64,000 nucleotides of DNA from Candidatus Sedimenticola sp. (ex Thyasira tokunagai) (GCA_037318855.1 CP134874.1:3410598-3474597); one strand, 5' to 3'; shown: positions 18,357 through 28,775, numbered from the stretch's first letter. Program-made: numbers and translations. The notes: generated by a model from the letters alone, not told the origin.

Positions 18357-19853
18357 TTACTCCGGCCGCATGTGTGGGAAGAGCAGCACATCACGGATTG
18401 ATGGAGCATCGGTGAACAACATCACCAGGCGATCGATACCTATGCCCTCACCCGCTGTCGGGGGCATCCCGTGCTCCAATGCACGTACATAATCATCGTC
18501 GTAGTGCATCGCTTCATCGTCACCCGCTTCCTTCTCTTCCACCTGCTGTCTGAAACGTTCCGCCTGATCCTCGGCGTCGTTAAGCTCGGAGAAACCATTG
18601 GCGATCTCGCGGCCACCGACAAAGAACTCAAAGCGGTCGGTAACAAAGGGATCATCATCGTTACGCCGTGCCAGGGGGGAGACCTCGGTGGGGTATGCAG
18701 TGATGAAGGTTGGATTCATCAACCGATGCTCCACTGTCTTTTCGAAAATCTCGATCTGCACCTTACCAAGGCCATAGCTATCTTTTAGATGAATACCCAG
18801 CCCCTCAGCGATAGCTCGCGCTTTATCTATATCACCCAGATCCTCTTCACTGATATTCGAGTTAAAGTGCAGAATTGACTCTTTGATTGTCATGCGACCA
18901 AACGGTTTGCCGAAGTCGTACTCTTCACCCTGGTAGCTGACCAGCGTACTGCCCACTACCTCCATGGCTAGTTTACGCAGCATATCCTCAGTCAGGTTCA
19001 TCAGATCGTGGTAGTCAGCATAGGCCTCATAAAATTCGAGCATGGTGAACTCAGGATTATGCCGGGTGGAGAGCCCTTCATTACGAAAATTGCGGTTGAT
19101 TTCATAGACCCGCTCAAAGCCACCCACTACCAGGCGCTTCAGGTAAAGCTCCGGTGCAATACGCAGAAACAGCTGCATATCGAGGGCGTTGTGATGGGTA
19201 AGGAAGGGCCTCGCTGTGGCACCGCCCGGTATCGCCTGCATCATGGGTGTCTCCACTTCCATGAAGTCTCGGCCATTGAGGTAGCTGCGAATAAACTGCA
19301 CGGCGCGGGTGCGAACTCTAAAAGTCTCCCGTGAAGTTTCACTCATGATCAGATCGAGGTAGCGCTGGCGATAACGTTGCTCCTGATCGGTGAGGCCATG
19401 AAACTTCTCAGGCAGCGGCCGCAGGGATTTGGTCAGCAGCCGGAATTCATCACAGCGTACCGACAACTCACCGGTCTTGGTCTTAAAGAGCTGCCCTTCT
19501 GCACCGACAATATCACCCACATCCAGCTCTTTTTTGAACTGCTGGTTGTAGAACCCTTCAGGCAGAGAGTCGCGCTGAACAAACAGCTGAATGCTGCCTG
19601 ACATATCCTGCACATGAGCAAAGCTCGCCTTACCCATGATACGGCGGCTCATCATGCGGCCGGCAATCCGAACCCGGACACCCAGCGCCTCCAATTCTTC
19701 AGGTTCCTTCTCGCCATACTCAGCATGAAGTTCACCCGCCACCACGTTACGGCGAAAATCGTTGGGAAAGGCGATACCACGTTCGCGAATCTGCCCCAGT
19801 TTCTCGCGCCGCTGGGCTATGAGCTTGTTCTCGTCCTGGATTTGATCAGTCAT
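18357..19853 (-). CDS. lysS: Lysine-tRNA ligase, class II
   Basis: The enzyme charges tRNA-Lys. The 498-residue product has the N-terminal OB-fold anticodon domain (about 60-150, [20 protein letters not shown]) and the class IIb core with motif 2 [20 protein letters not shown] and motif 3 near the C-terminus ([14 protein letters not shown]). Length and motifs are typical. It follows prfB, the arrangement seen in E. coli, with a REP-like palindrome between the two genes. The IS256 copy ends 20 bases past its stop. Confidence 0.98.
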   Translation of the reverse strand: MTDQIQDENKLIAQRREKLGQIRERGIAFPNDFRRNVVAGELHAEYGEKEPEELEALGVRVRIAGRMMSRRIMGKASFAHVQDMSGSIQLFVQRDSLPEGFYNQQFKKELDVGDIVGAEGQLFKTKTGELSVRCDEFRLLTKSLRPLPEKFHGLTDQEQRYRQRYLDLIMSETSRETFRVRTRAVQFIRSYLNGRDFMEVETPMMQAIPGGATARPFLTHHNALDMQLFLRIAPELYLKRLVVGGFERVYEINRNFRNEGLSTRHNPEFTMLEFYEAYADYHDLMNLTEDMLRKLAMEVVGSTLVSYQGEEYDFGKPFGRMTIKESILHFNSNISEEDLGDIDKARAIAEGLGIHLKDSYGLGKVQIEIFEKTVEHRLMNPTFITAYPTEVSPLARRNDDDPFVTDRFEFFVGGREIANGFSELNDAEDQAERFRQQVEEKEAGDDEAMHYDDDYVRALEHGMPPTAGEGIGIDRLVMLFTDAPSIRDVLLFPHMRPE

Positions 19854-19884
19854 TCTTCAACTCGTCTTTCAATGTTCTGTTGGA

Positions 19885-19950
19885 GTAGGAGCGAACTTGT
19901 TCGCGATAGAGGTCTGAACAAGCCTCCTTCGCGAGCAAGTTCGCTCCTAC
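19885..19950. repeat. REP-like palindrome, type 1
   Basis: GTAGGAGCGAACTTGTTCGC at the left and GCGAGCAAGTTCGCTCCTAC at the right make a nearly perfect inverted repeat. It lies between prfB and lysS, where it would fold in the shared transcript. Confidence 0.85.
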
Positions 19951-19956
19951 TGTATT

Positions 19957-21055
19957 TTACAGTCCGCTTTTCAGGCTCGCCTCAATAAACAGATCCAGCC
20001 CGCCATCAAGCACCGCCTGGGTGTTACCCGTCTCGACACCGGTTCTCAGATCCTTGATACGGGACTGATCCAGTACATAGGAGCGAATCTGACTACCCCA
20101 GCCTATATCTGACTTGGTCTCCTCCAGTGCCTGCTGACCCTCATTGCGTTTCTGCATCTCCAGCTCATAGAGCCTTGCCTTGAGCTGCTTCATCGCCTGG
20201 TCTTTGTTCTTATGCTGGGAGCGGCCGCTCTGACACTGCACCACCGCACCCGTTGGCTTGTGGGTGATTCGCACAGCTGACTCGGTCTTATTCACATGCT
20301 GTCCACCCGCACCGCTGGCTCTGTAGACGTCGATGCGCAGATCAGCCGGATTGATATCGATCTCAATCGAGTCATCGACTTCCGGGGAGACAAACACGGC
20401 GGCAAACGAAGTGTGCCGACGATTGCCCGAGTCGAAGGGGGATTTCCTCACCAGTCGATGAACACCAATCTCGGTTCTCAACCAACCAAAGGCATAATCG
20501 CCGACAAAACGAATAGTAGCGGACTTGATCCCCGCCACATCACCGGCAGAAACCTCCATCAACTCGGTTTTAAATCCTCGATGCTCACCCCAGCGCAAAT
20601 ACATACGCAGCAGCATCTCCGACCAGTCCTGAGCTTCGGTGCCACCGGAACCCGCCTGGATATCGACAAAGGCGTTATTGGGGTCCATCTCACCCGAGAA
20701 CATACGCCTGAATTCCAGCTCAGACACCTGTACCTCGTAGCCCTCCAGATCTGAGATCAGCGCATCAACAGTCTCTTCATCTTCCTCTTCAAAGGCCATC
20801 TCCAGCAGATCGCCCACATCGGAGAGACCATCTCTCAACTCATCCAGAGTGATCACCACCGTTTCCAGTGCTGCACGTTCGCGGCCCAAGGCTTGAGCAC
20901 GGTCAGGCTCACTCCACACCCCGGGATCTTCCAGTTCCCGCAAAACCTCAGTCAGACGCTCCTGCTTCTCATCGTAGTCAAAGGTACCCCCTCAAGGTCT
21001 GGGAGCGCCCTTGTAATTCACTGATTTTGTTGGTGATCGGATTGAGATCCTGCAT
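19957..21055 (-). CDS. prfB: Peptide chain release factor 2, with programmed +1 frameshift
   Basis: RF2 ends translation at UGA and UAA. The main frame carries the SPF recognition tripeptide (RKSPFDSGN) and the GGQ motif ([14 protein letters not shown]). The start is the ATG at 21055. The first 25 codons ([15 protein letters not shown]…) end in CTT followed by an in-frame TGA at 20980-20978. The surrounding sequence AGGGGGTACCTTTGAC is the classical autoregulatory frameshift site: an internal Shine-Dalgarno-like AGGGGG, then CTT slipping to TTT, skipping one base and continuing GAC TAC GAT. Total length after the shift is 365 residues, the usual size. It is the first gene of the prfB-lysS unit. 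Confidence 0.97.
20977..20992 (-). promoter_or_regulatory. prfB +1 programmed frameshift site
   Basis: The complement reads AGG GGG TAC CTT TGA C. The AGGGGG element, the CTT-TGA slip codon pair and their spacing match the E. coli prfB site except for TAC in place of TAT. When RF2 is scarce the ribosome pauses at TGA and shifts forward one base. Confidence 0.95.
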
Positions 21056-21093
21056 AGCTTACCTCACACAAAACTGAGCGCGAATATTACACT

Positions 21094-21256
21094 AGGAGCC
21101 TGTCCGAGAATAGACCAACCTGCTGCAACTGCGTCTGATTGGCCAGATTTCCCGATCCCTTTCGTCAAATAGGCCCACTATTCTCCTCAAAGGATCGAAA
21201 AATCTGACTCAATCAGTCACAGTTTCGCTACGGTCGCTATTCTCGGACAGGCTCCT
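21094..21256. repeat. MITE-like unit with 20-bp perfect terminal inverted repeats
   Basis: AGGAGCCTGTCCGAGAATAG at the left and its exact inverse CTATTCTCGGACAGGCTCCT at the right bound 163 bases without coding content. A single arm of the same family (AGGAGCCTGTCCGATATTGG) lies at 33287-33306, next to lpxD. Confidence 0.85.
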
Positions 21257-21411
21257 GGCTAGAGCCCAGAAACACCCATCCGGAGATGTTTCAGGGGTTT
21301 GGTTCACATGCTCAAGGTGGGCTACACTGAAATTCTCGGATACTACTTGTGCGACTCACAATAATTGCATAGTGTTAGCCATGAAACGGGCAACAGCCGC
21401 CTATCTCCGCC

Positions 21412-21577
21412 TTAAGGAGCCTCTGATTAAGTCTGGTTAGATTTAGGCTGAGATAAAATTGTTCCAATTTGTTTCGAAGTGAGCGGTAATAGCCATTCTA
21501 TTGCTGCGATCTTCGGAGCGAATTGGGACGATTTTAGCCAGCGTAAAGCAATCATGACTTGATCAGAGTCTCCTTAA
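21412..21577. repeat. Second MITE-like unit, different inverted repeats
   Basis: Arms of 22 bases, starting TTAAGGAGCCTCTGATTAAG at the left and ending TCAGAGTCTCCTTAA at the right, differ at only about two positions. The unit is 166 bases, almost the same size as its neighbour at 21094, but the arms are not related beyond AGGAGCC. The interior shows no gene. Confidence 0.75.
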
Positions 21578-21608
21578 ACCAGACAACAATAGATTTTTCC
21601 TTGTACCA

Positions 21609-22661
21609 ATGAATCTCGACCTTAATAAGTTTCGCACACTGACACCGATACACGCTCTCTACGAGGAGAGCCTGCAGCACTTGGCCGATAACACCCATTT
21701 ACAACGCTACCAGAAGGGTGAACCGTTGTTCCAGGTGGGCGACCAGGATAACGATGCAATATTTCTTATGAGCGGTGAAATCCAGCTCGATGATGGTGAA
21801 CGGCAGCAACAAATTGCTTCGGGCACAGACCAGGCCCTTTATGCTCTCTCGAACCAGAAACCGCGAAAACATCAGGCTACAGTGCTCTCCGAGAGTGCCG
21901 TTATAGCCAGTGTTGATGCGCGCCTACTGGGGAAACTACTGGCATGGGGGGAGTTTGCCGAGACACAGCTGCCTGGCGCTTCTGTTTTGGATGGGGGTAT
22001 AACGACCGGTCCAAGCGTGGAAGAGAGCGCATGGATGATGGCGATGCTGCAGACAAACACCTTTTTGAAACTACCGGCGGCCAACATCCAGAGGCTTTTC
22101 ACTCGTATGGAAGAGGTAACGGCCAAGGCCGGCGAGGTGATCATCGACATGGGTGAAGCTGGAGACTACTACTACATCATCGCTCAAGGGCGCTGTCGCG
22201 TCACTCGCCCTATGGATTCAGGCGATGCGATTCTTGCCGAACTGGAGAGCTGTGACAGTTTCGGTGAGGAGGCATTGATCTCAGATGCTCCTCGCAATGC
22301 GAAAATCACCATGCTGACAGATGGCAAGCTGATGCGTCTCTCAAAGGAGGATTTCTCAGACCTGATGGAAGCGCCGTTACAGAAGCTGATTGACCTGGAA
22401 ACCGCCACTGACTTGGTGCATGCAGGAGCTGTCAGAATCGATGTCCGCATGGAAGATGAGTTTGAGAACAGTCATGTGGAGGGAGCAATCAACATTCCCC
22501 TGCATCTGCTGCGCTCCCGCTGCAATGAGATGGATAAATCTATTGAGTACATCTTCTGTTGTGAAACAGGCCAGCGCAGCTCAGCCGCCGCCTTTCTTAT
22601 GAACAAGTTGGGATTTGATGCCTACCTTCTGCAGGGCGGCTTCCCGGCCTTGGGAAAATAG
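21609..22661 (+). CDS. Tandem cyclic nucleotide-binding domains fused to rhodanese
   Basis: This 350-residue protein has a divergent N-terminal cyclic-nucleotide-binding-like domain (about 10-115), a second better-conserved one (about 147-255, with GDYYYIIAQGRCRV and DSFGEEALISDAPRNAKI) and a C-terminal rhodanese domain (about 262-350). The rhodanese loop reads CCETGQRSS, so the catalytic Cys (about 318) and Arg are present. The combination suggests a cytoplasmic sulfurtransfer or redox activity gated by a nucleotide, but ligand and target are unknown. There is no helix-turn-helix, so it is not a Crp-type regulator. The ATG at 21609 lies 31 bases after the MITE-like unit. Confidence 0.85.
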   Translation: MNLDLNKFRTLTPIHALYEESLQHLADNTHLQRYQKGEPLFQVGDQDNDAIFLMSGEIQLDDGERQQQIASGTDQALYALSNQKPRKHQATVLSESAVIASVDARLLGKLLAWGEFAETQLPGASVLDGGITTGPSVEESAWMMAMLQTNTFLKLPAANIQRLFTRMEEVTAKAGEVIIDMGEAGDYYYIIAQGRCRVTRPMDSGDAILAELESCDSFGEEALISDAPRNAKITMLTDGKLMRLSKEDFSDLMEAPLQKLIDLETATDLVHAGAVRIDVRMEDEFENSHVEGAINIPLHLLRSRCNEMDKSIEYIFCCETGQRSSAAAFLMNKLGFDAYLLQGGFPALGK

Positions 22662-22674
22662 CCTACAGCCAACG

Positions 22675-24009
22675 CTAACACTGGGCTTCCAGTTTCCAGT
22701 TTGGTAACACCCCACTCCCACTCTTACTGATACCAAAGGGGTGGCAGATACAAAAATCGGCCACTGCTACCAGCTGCTCACCGGCGTAGAGCAGCGGCAG
22801 ACGACCACGCATCCATGGAGGGATTCCTCTCTCCTGGTAGAAATTTTTAAAGCTCATCGAGTGGGCTCTTCCCTGGATGTGAAGACGCCCATCCAGGGGG
22901 TGATAGCGGATCTGCAGCTTTGCACCACCAAGTAACCGTGGATCAACTCCCCCTTCTCCCGCCAGCAGTTGAAACTCACCCATACCCGGCGACAAGCGCC
23001 ATCTCATATCCGGTTCTAGGACCACCACATCGGCTGCATCAACCTCCACCAGTGGTGTCATCAGATAAAGCTGTTTACGATAGCGCCTTACTTCCGCTCC
23101 TGACCACCGTAGCAACGGTGACCTATCCTCACCCGCATTGATTACTTCGTTGATAATGCGGTTAAGCTTGGCCGTACTGGGTAAGAAGAAACCCGAGTGG
23201 GTTATCCAGTGGCGTAAAAGCGCCCTGATCCTTGCCATTGGGAACGCCAACAAGCGAGGTATCTCAAGGGTTCCCGCTTTTGAGCCCAACACAGTTTTCA
23301 GATCCTCGGTTGCCTGCGCCTCAATCAGCTCGTGGCTCTCAGCACAGTGGCCGGCACTACGTGAAAGAGTACGTGCAACACCAGGCCAACGGGCCTGTAA
23401 CAGGGGAAATACCTCGCTTCTTAGGTAATTTCGATCAAACGATAGGTCAAGGTTACTGCCATCCTCCACCCAACTTAGTCGTTGCTCGATAGCATAAGCT
23501 TCCAGCTCACTCCGCTGAAATCCCAGCAGCGGTCTGGCTCGATAGCCGTCACCAAACGTGTCAACCCTCGGCATCGACCCAAGCCCGGCAGGGCCTGCCC
23601 CCCGCAGAAGCTGCAACAAGAGAGTCTCGGCCTGGTCGTCCTGATGATGGGCGGTCAACAGAAGCTCACCATCTTTGATCAGCGCGCTAATAGCCCGGTA
23701 TCTTCCCTCTCGAGCCAAGGCTTCCAGACTCTCTCCTTTTATAGGTGAGAGAGCCAAACGAACAGTCTCTAGAGGGATATCAAGATCTTTACAAGTGGCG
23801 ATGCAGTGCGCCTCCCAGGCGTCAGCAGCAGACTGTAGCCCATGATTAATATGGATGGCACGTAGGGGAGTGGTCAGCTGGTCCGACAGACCTGCCATGG
23901 CGTGGAGAAGCACATGGGAGTCACGGCCACCACTATAGGCGACCCAGTAGCATTCGGGCCGGGGCAGTTCTTCCAGGAGATCATAGAGGGCAGCCGCTGA
24001 GAAGGCCAT
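22675..24009 (-). CDS. tilS: tRNA(Ile)-lysidine synthase
   Basis: TilS converts C34 of tRNA-Ile(CAU) to lysidine, so that it reads AUA rather than AUG. The 444-residue product has the PP-loop SGGRDS at 25-30, the HHQDDQAETLLLQLLRG segment that follows it, and the C-terminal TilS domains (about 240-440). It lies at the downstream end of the rpsB-to-accA gene string, 27 bases past accA, and converges with the gene at 21609. Confidence 0.97.
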   Translation of the reverse strand: MAFSAAALYDLLEELPRPECYWVAYSGGRDSHVLLHAMAGLSDQLTTPLRAIHINHGLQSAADAWEAHCIATCKDLDIPLETVRLALSPIKGESLEALAREGRYRAISALIKDGELLLTAHHQDDQAETLLLQLLRGAGPAGLGSMPRVDTFGDGYRARPLLGFQRSELEAYAIEQRLSWVEDGSNLDLSFDRNYLRSEVFPLLQARWPGVARTLSRSAGHCAESHELIEAQATEDLKTVLGSKAGTLEIPRLLAFPMARIRALLRHWITHSGFFLPSTAKLNRIINEVINAGEDRSPLLRWSGAEVRRYRKQLYLMTPLVEVDAADVVVLEPDMRWRLSPGMGEFQLLAGEGGVDPRLLGGAKLQIRYHPLDGRLHIQGRAHSMSFKNFYQERGIPPWMRGRLPLLYAGEQLVAVADFCICHPFGISKSGSGVLPNWKLEAQC

Positions 24010-24036
24010 CTGTCTGCTCCCTTATTACTGCCGGCA

Positions 24037-24993
24037 TCAGCCGGCGAACTCTCCGTAGCCCGTCAAGCGCTGGTATCTCTCATCCAGTAGCTTATCGATC
24101 GGTGTCGCCTGCAGATGCTCAAGTGTATTGAGCAGTTCATGCTTCAAGTTGCGGGCAACGGTCGGAATATCACGATGTGCACCACCCAGTGGCTCCGGCA
24201 CGATGGTATCGATCAAACCCAGCTCTTTTAAACGGTCGGAGGTTATGCCCATCGCTTCCGCCGCCAGAGAGGCCTTCTCGGCACTCTTCCAAAGAATGGT
24301 GGCACAGCCTTCAGGAGAGATAACAGAATAGGTACTGTACTCCAGCATCATCACCCGATCACCGACCCCGATAGCCAGAGCACCACCAGAACCGCCCTCG
24401 CCCATCACTGTACAGACAATAGGTGTTTTCAGTCCGGCCATCACCATCAGATTTTTTGCAATCGCTTCACTCTGACCACGCTCTTCTGCACCGATACCTG
24501 GATAAGCACCGGGGGTATCAATGAAAGTGAGGATCGGCAACTTAAAACGCTCTGCAGTCTCCATCAGCCTAAGCGCCTTGCGATAGCCTTCCGGGCGGGG
24601 CATACCAAAATTACGGTGAATTTTCTCCTTGGTATCTCTGCCCTTCTGGTGCCCTATCAGCATGACCGGCCGGCCATCCAGACGAGCGACACCGCCGACG
24701 ATGGCATGATCATCTGCATAGGCACGGTCACCGTGGAGTTCCTGGAAATCATCAAAGATATGCTCAATATAATCAAACATATAGGGACGCAACGGGTGCC
24801 GCGCCAGCTGTGAGATCTGCCATGGTTTAAGGGAAGAAAATATCGACTCGGTCAAGGAGCGACTCTTGCCCTCCAAGCGGACGATCTCATCCTGGATGTT
24901 GATCTCATTATCATCACCAACCAGGCGCAGCTCTTCGATTTTCGCCTCGAGTTCGGCGATAGGTTGTTCAAATTCAAGGAAGTTCAGGTCCAT
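24037..24993 (-). CDS. accA: Acetyl-CoA carboxylase carboxyltransferase subunit alpha
   Basis: AccA with AccD transfers the carboxyl group from biotin to acetyl-CoA to make malonyl-CoA for fatty acid synthesis. The 318-residue product starts [20 protein letters not shown] and has the carboxyltransferase core with [20 protein letters not shown] and [15 protein letters not shown], which form the oxyanion holes. It sits between dnaE and tilS in the conserved order. Confidence 0.98.
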   Translation of the reverse strand: MDLNFLEFEQPIAELEAKIEELRLVGDDNEINIQDEIVRLEGKSRSLTESIFSSLKPWQISQLARHPLRPYMFDYIEHIFDDFQELHGDRAYADDHAIVGGVARLDGRPVMLIGHQKGRDTKEKIHRNFGMPRPEGYRKALRLMETAERFKLPILTFIDTPGAYPGIGAEERGQSEAIAKNLMVMAGLKTPIVCTVMGEGGSGGALAIGVGDRVMMLEYSTYSVISPEGCATILWKSAEKASLAAEAMGITSDRLKELGLIDTIVPEPLGGAHRDIPTVARNLKHELLNTLEHLQATPIDKLLDERYQRLTGYGEFAG

Positions 24994-25095
24994 GGGCGAA
25001 ATATACCGGATTCGACTGGGATATGACAGTGTGGTTTAGCCACTTTTGTCTACAAAAAGTGAATAGGATTCAGGTCATAATTACTGCACCTCAAC

Positions 25096-28000
25096 TCAAG
25101 CAGTGGTGGCCTCATCCATATCTCTGCTTCCACGGCCTCGATGAGAGTAGATCACCTTTACCCGATCAACCCCTAAAAACCGCTCCAACCTTCGCAAGAG
25201 TTCATCCCTTGGCGACACTCGCCAAGCTTCTCCGCAAACCAAGGTACCACTCGCTTCCCGCCCCTGGTAGCTGATTTGGAGTTCACAGTGCCCATCCCTA
25301 TAGGGGGAACAGAGGCTTTCAAACTCTCTGGTAAACATCGAGGGTGTGTAGTTCATATCTTCCAGCAAATGCCAGTCTGCCTCCAGCTTGATGCAACCGG
25401 CACTGGCAAGCCTGGCATTTTCAAACTCCACCACTTGGTCCACCCGGACGCTTAGACCGCCACGATACTCGTCGTAGTTGAGGTTCCCCACCACCACAAG
25501 AATACGGTCGCTGACCAACAGCTCCTGATACGCCTCATAGGCATCGGAAAAAAGTGTCACCTCGATTCGACCACTGCGATCATCCAGCTCCAGGGTCCCC
25601 ATTTTTCCCCTTGAAGTCTGCCGATGACTGACAGAGAGTGCCAACCCCGCCACCATCACGCGCTGATTTGAGCGTCGTCGATACTTCCCTTCACCTCCTC
25701 CACTCTCCAGAGAGAGGTTACCGATCTGTGTAATACCAAGCCCGGGAAATTCGTCGATATAACGGTCGATGGGATGCCCGGTGAGATAGAGTCCAAGGGT
25801 CTCTTTCTCACCCTGTAAGCGAAGCTCATCCTCCCACTCCTCCAGCTCAGCAGGAATTACCTGCGAGTCACTGCTAACCACGGGGTCCGGGTCGGCCAAG
25901 CCAAAGAGATCGTTCTGACCCGCAGCCTGAGAAGCGTGATACTGCTCCGCCATTTTCAACGCCAGAGGGAGCTGGGACATCAAGGTAGCACGGTTACAGC
26001 CCAGTTCATCAAGGGCACCGGCACGGATCAGGGATTCCAGCACCCTGCGATTGACCCTGCGCAAATCTATCAGACGGCAGAACTCAAACAGATCCCGGTA
26101 GCCGGTCGTTTCAGGGCGGGTGTCGATAATGCTATCAATGGCTGATTCACCTACTCCCTTGATGGCTCCGAGACCATAAATTACGGTATCGTCACCGTTG
26201 ACGGTAAACATAAATTGGGAGTGATTGACGTGGGGCGGCATCACCGTCAGCTCCATGCTGCGACACTCCTCGATCAGAGTAACCACCTTTTCAGTGGTAT
26301 CCATATCTGCCGAAAGTACCGCCGCCATAAATTCGGCGGGGTAGTGAGCCTTAAGCCACATCGTCTGGTAGGAGACCAGCGCATAGGCAGCGGAGTGTGA
26401 CTTATTGAAGCCGTAACCGGCAAACTTCTCCATCAGGTCGAAGATGTAGGTCGCCGTATCTTCATCAACACCGCGCTCCACCGCTCCCTTGCGGAAGAGC
26501 TCGCCCTGCTTCTGCATCTCCTCTACCTTTTTCTTACCCATGGCGCGGCGCAGCAGATCGGCGCCACCCAGAGAGTAGCCGGCGAGCACCTGGGCGATCT
26601 GCATCACCTGTTCCTGGTAAAGAATGACACCGTAGGTGGGGCTGAGGATCGGCTCCAGGTCCGGATGGGGATAGACCACCTCCTGGAGACCATGCTTACG
26701 GGCAATGAAATCATCCACCATCCCCGACTGTAGGGGCCCGGGACGAAACAGAGCCACCAGTGCGGTAATGTCATCAAAGCAGTCAGGCTGGAGTTTCTTA
26801 ACCAGCTCCTTCATGCCGCGGGACTCAAGCTGGAATATAGCGGTGGTCTCGCATTTTTTCAGCAATCGGAAAGAGGCTTCATCCTCCATAGAGATGCTTT
26901 CGATATTTATTGCCGGCTGACCATCCGCCTGACGCTGCCGGTTAATCGTCTTCAGCGCCCAGTCGACAATGGTGAGTGTACGCAGGCCAAGAAAGTCAAA
27001 CTTGACCAGCCCCACCTGCTCGACATCATCCTTGTCAAACTGGGTAACCAGATTTTCACCCCCCGCTTCACAATAGAGCGGGGTAAAGTCGGTCAGAAGA
27101 CCGGGGGAGATCACTACGCCACCTGCGTGCTTACCCGCGTTTCGGGTCAGTCCCTCCAGCTTTTTCGCCATATTGAGAAGCAGTGTCACCTCCTCCTCTT
27201 CGGCATAAGCCTGAGCCAGCTCTTCGCTCTCCTTCAGCGCCTTGTCGAGAGTCATACCGATCTCGAATGGCACCATCTTGGCGACGCGGTCGGTAAAACC
27301 ATAGGGGTGGCCCAGCACCCGTCCAACGTCACGCACCACCGCCTTGGCAGCCATGGAACCGTAGGTGATGATCTGGGAAACTGAATCACGGCCATATTTA
27401 CGTGCTACATAGTCGATCACCAGGTCACGTTTATCCATGCAGAAGTCAACATCGAAGTCGGGCATGGAGACACGTTCGGGGTTAAGGAAGCGCTCAAACA
27501 GAAGATCGTGCTCAATAGGATCGAGGTCTGTGATTTTGAGTGCATAGGCGACGATCGAGCCGGCACCGGAGCCACGTCCCGGCCCCACCGGAATATCATT
27601 GTCCTTGGCCCACTGGATAAAGTCCGCCACGATCAGAAAGTAGCCGGGAAAACCCATCTGGTTGATCACATCCAGCTCAATCTGGAGACGGTCATCATAG
27701 ATCTTGCGCTTAGCGGTATATTCCTGATCTGTACTTTCGAGGATAGTCTCCAGACGTAATTCAAGACCCTTACGCGACTCTTCAGAGAAAAAGGTCTCAA
27801 TGGTCATCCCATCAGGCACAGGGAAGTCCGGCAGATAGTTCTTGCCCAGGGTCAATTCGATATTGCAGCGTTTTGCAATTTCAATGCTGTTTTCAAGCGC
27901 TTCGGGGATATCAGAGAAGAGCCCCGCCATCTCCTCGGGGCTTCTCAGATACTGCTGCTCGCTGTAGTTTTTCGGGCGTCTGGGGTCATCAAGCGTACGC

Positions 28001-28665
28001 CCCTCATGGATACAGACACGTACCTCATGGGCCTCGAAATCCTCAGGGCTCAGAAAATGGACATCGTTGGTGGCAACCACAGGAACATCATGGGCTATGG
28101 CCAGCTCAATACTGCGGTGAAGGGCATCCTCTTCCCCTTCTCTACCTGTGCGGTGCAACTCCAGATAGAAGCGGTCACCAAACAACCCGACCCAAGCGGC
28201 TAATAGTTCAACCGCCTCATCCCTATTGTCAGAGAGAAGCGCTCTGCCGATATCTCCCGCGCGTCCTCCAGAGAGAGCAATCAAACCACAACAACTCTCC
28301 TCATCCAGCCACTCCCGGTCAACCATGGCGCGGCCAAGATGCTGCCCTTCACGGTAACTGCGGGAGACAAGACGCGTGAGGTTGGCATAGCCGTCGGCAT
28401 TCTGCACCAGTAGCAGCAGTCGATAGGGGTTATTGGCATCGAGAGGGTCTCGTATCCAGATATCAGTGCCACTAATCGGCTTTACCCCGGCACCAATGGA
28501 GGCTTTATAGAATTTGACCAGAGAGAAAAGGTTGGACTGGTCAGTTACAGCCACCGCCGGCATGCCCAGCTCCGACACCCTTGCCACCAACGGCTTGACA
28601 CGCACCATGCCATCAACCATGGAGTATTCGGAGTGGACTCTGAGATGGACAAAGGTGGGATTCAT
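25096..28665 (-). CDS. dnaE: DNA polymerase III subunit alpha
   Basis: DnaE is the replicative polymerase. The 1189-residue product starts MNPTFVHLRVHSEYSMVDG, the PHP domain (about 5-270). The catalytic Asp residues lie in VSMPDFDVDFCMD (about 400) and in the downstream palm segment. The fingers contain GYGFNKSHSAAYALVSYQT, then come the helix-hairpin-helix region (about 870-930) and an OB-fold (about 1000-1080). Length is slightly above E. coli's 1160. It follows rnhB, as in most gammaproteobacteria. Confidence 0.98.
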   Translation of the reverse strand: MNPTFVHLRVHSEYSMVDGMVRVKPLVARVSELGMPAVAVTDQSNLFSLVKFYKASIGAGVKPISGTDIWIRDPLDANNPYRLLLLVQNADGYANLTRLVSRSYREGQHLGRAMVDREWLDEESCCGLIALSGGRAGDIGRALLSDNRDEAVELLAAWVGLFGDRFYLELHRTGREGEEDALHRSIELAIAHDVPVVATNDVHFLSPEDFEAHEVRVCIHEGRTLDDPRRPKNYSEQQYLRSPEEMAGLFSDIPEALENSIEIAKRCNIELTLGKNYLPDFPVPDGMTIETFFSEESRKGLELRLETILESTDQEYTAKRKIYDDRLQIELDVINQMGFPGYFLIVADFIQWAKDNDIPVGPGRGSGAGSIVAYALKITDLDPIEHDLLFERFLNPERVSMPDFDVDFCMDKRDLVIDYVARKYGRDSVSQIITYGSMAAKAVVRDVGRVLGHPYGFTDRVAKMVPFEIGMTLDKALKESEELAQAYAEEEEVTLLLNMAKKLEGLTRNAGKHAGGVVISPGLLTDFTPLYCEAGGENLVTQFDKDDVEQVGLVKFDFLGLRTLTIVDWALKTINRQRQADGQPAINIESISMEDEASFRLLKKCETTAIFQLESRGMKELVKKLQPDCFDDITALVALFRPGPLQSGMVDDFIARKHGLQEVVYPHPDLEPILSPTYGVILYQEQVMQIAQVLAGYSLGGADLLRRAMGKKKVEEMQKQGELFRKGAVERGVDEDTATYIFDLMEKFAGYGFNKSHSAAYALVSYQTMWLKAHYPAEFMAAVLSADMDTTEKVVTLIEECRSMELTVMPPHVNHSQFMFTVNGDDTVIYGLGAIKGVGESAIDSIIDTRPETTGYRDLFEFCRLIDLRRVNRRVLESLIRAGALDELGCNRATLMSQLPLALKMAEQYHASQAAGQNDLFGLADPDPVVSSDSQVIPAELEEWEDELRLQGEKETLGLYLTGHPIDRYIDEFPGLGITQIGNLSLESGGGEGKYRRRSNQRVMVAGLALSVSHRQTSRGKMGTLELDDRSGRIEVTLFSDAYEAYQELLVSDRILVVVGNLNYDEYRGGLSVRVDQVVEFENARLASAGCIKLEADWHLLEDMNYTPSMFTREFESLCSPYRDGHCELQISYQGREASGTLVCGEAWRVSPRDELLRRLERFLGVDRVKVIYSHRGRGSRDMDEATTA

Positions 28666-28720
28666 GATGTGATTATTCTAACCTCAGTGAGGCGGTTTCA
28701 GCGATGGTATTAAAAGGTAA

Positions 28721-28775
28721 TTAAAAGGGGTCAGTACCCTTTAATCGCAGATTAAAGGGTACTGACCCCTTTTAA
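28721..28775. repeat. Perfect 25-bp inverted repeat overlapping the rnhB 3' end
   Basis: Two 25-base arms (left begins TTAAAAGGGGTCAGTACCCT) are exact inverses around a 5-base loop (CGCAG). The rightward arm encodes the last residues and the stop codon of rnhB. With its A- and T-rich ends it could also act as a terminator hairpin between rnhB and dnaE. Confidence 0.95.

Larger units (their letters stand above)
21056..21608. other. Divergent spacer filled by two MITE-like palindromes
   Basis: No gene is visible between prfB and the cyclic-nucleotide-binding/rhodanese gene. Two unrelated inverted-repeat units (21094-21256 and 21412-21577) take up most of it. Confidence 0.7.
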
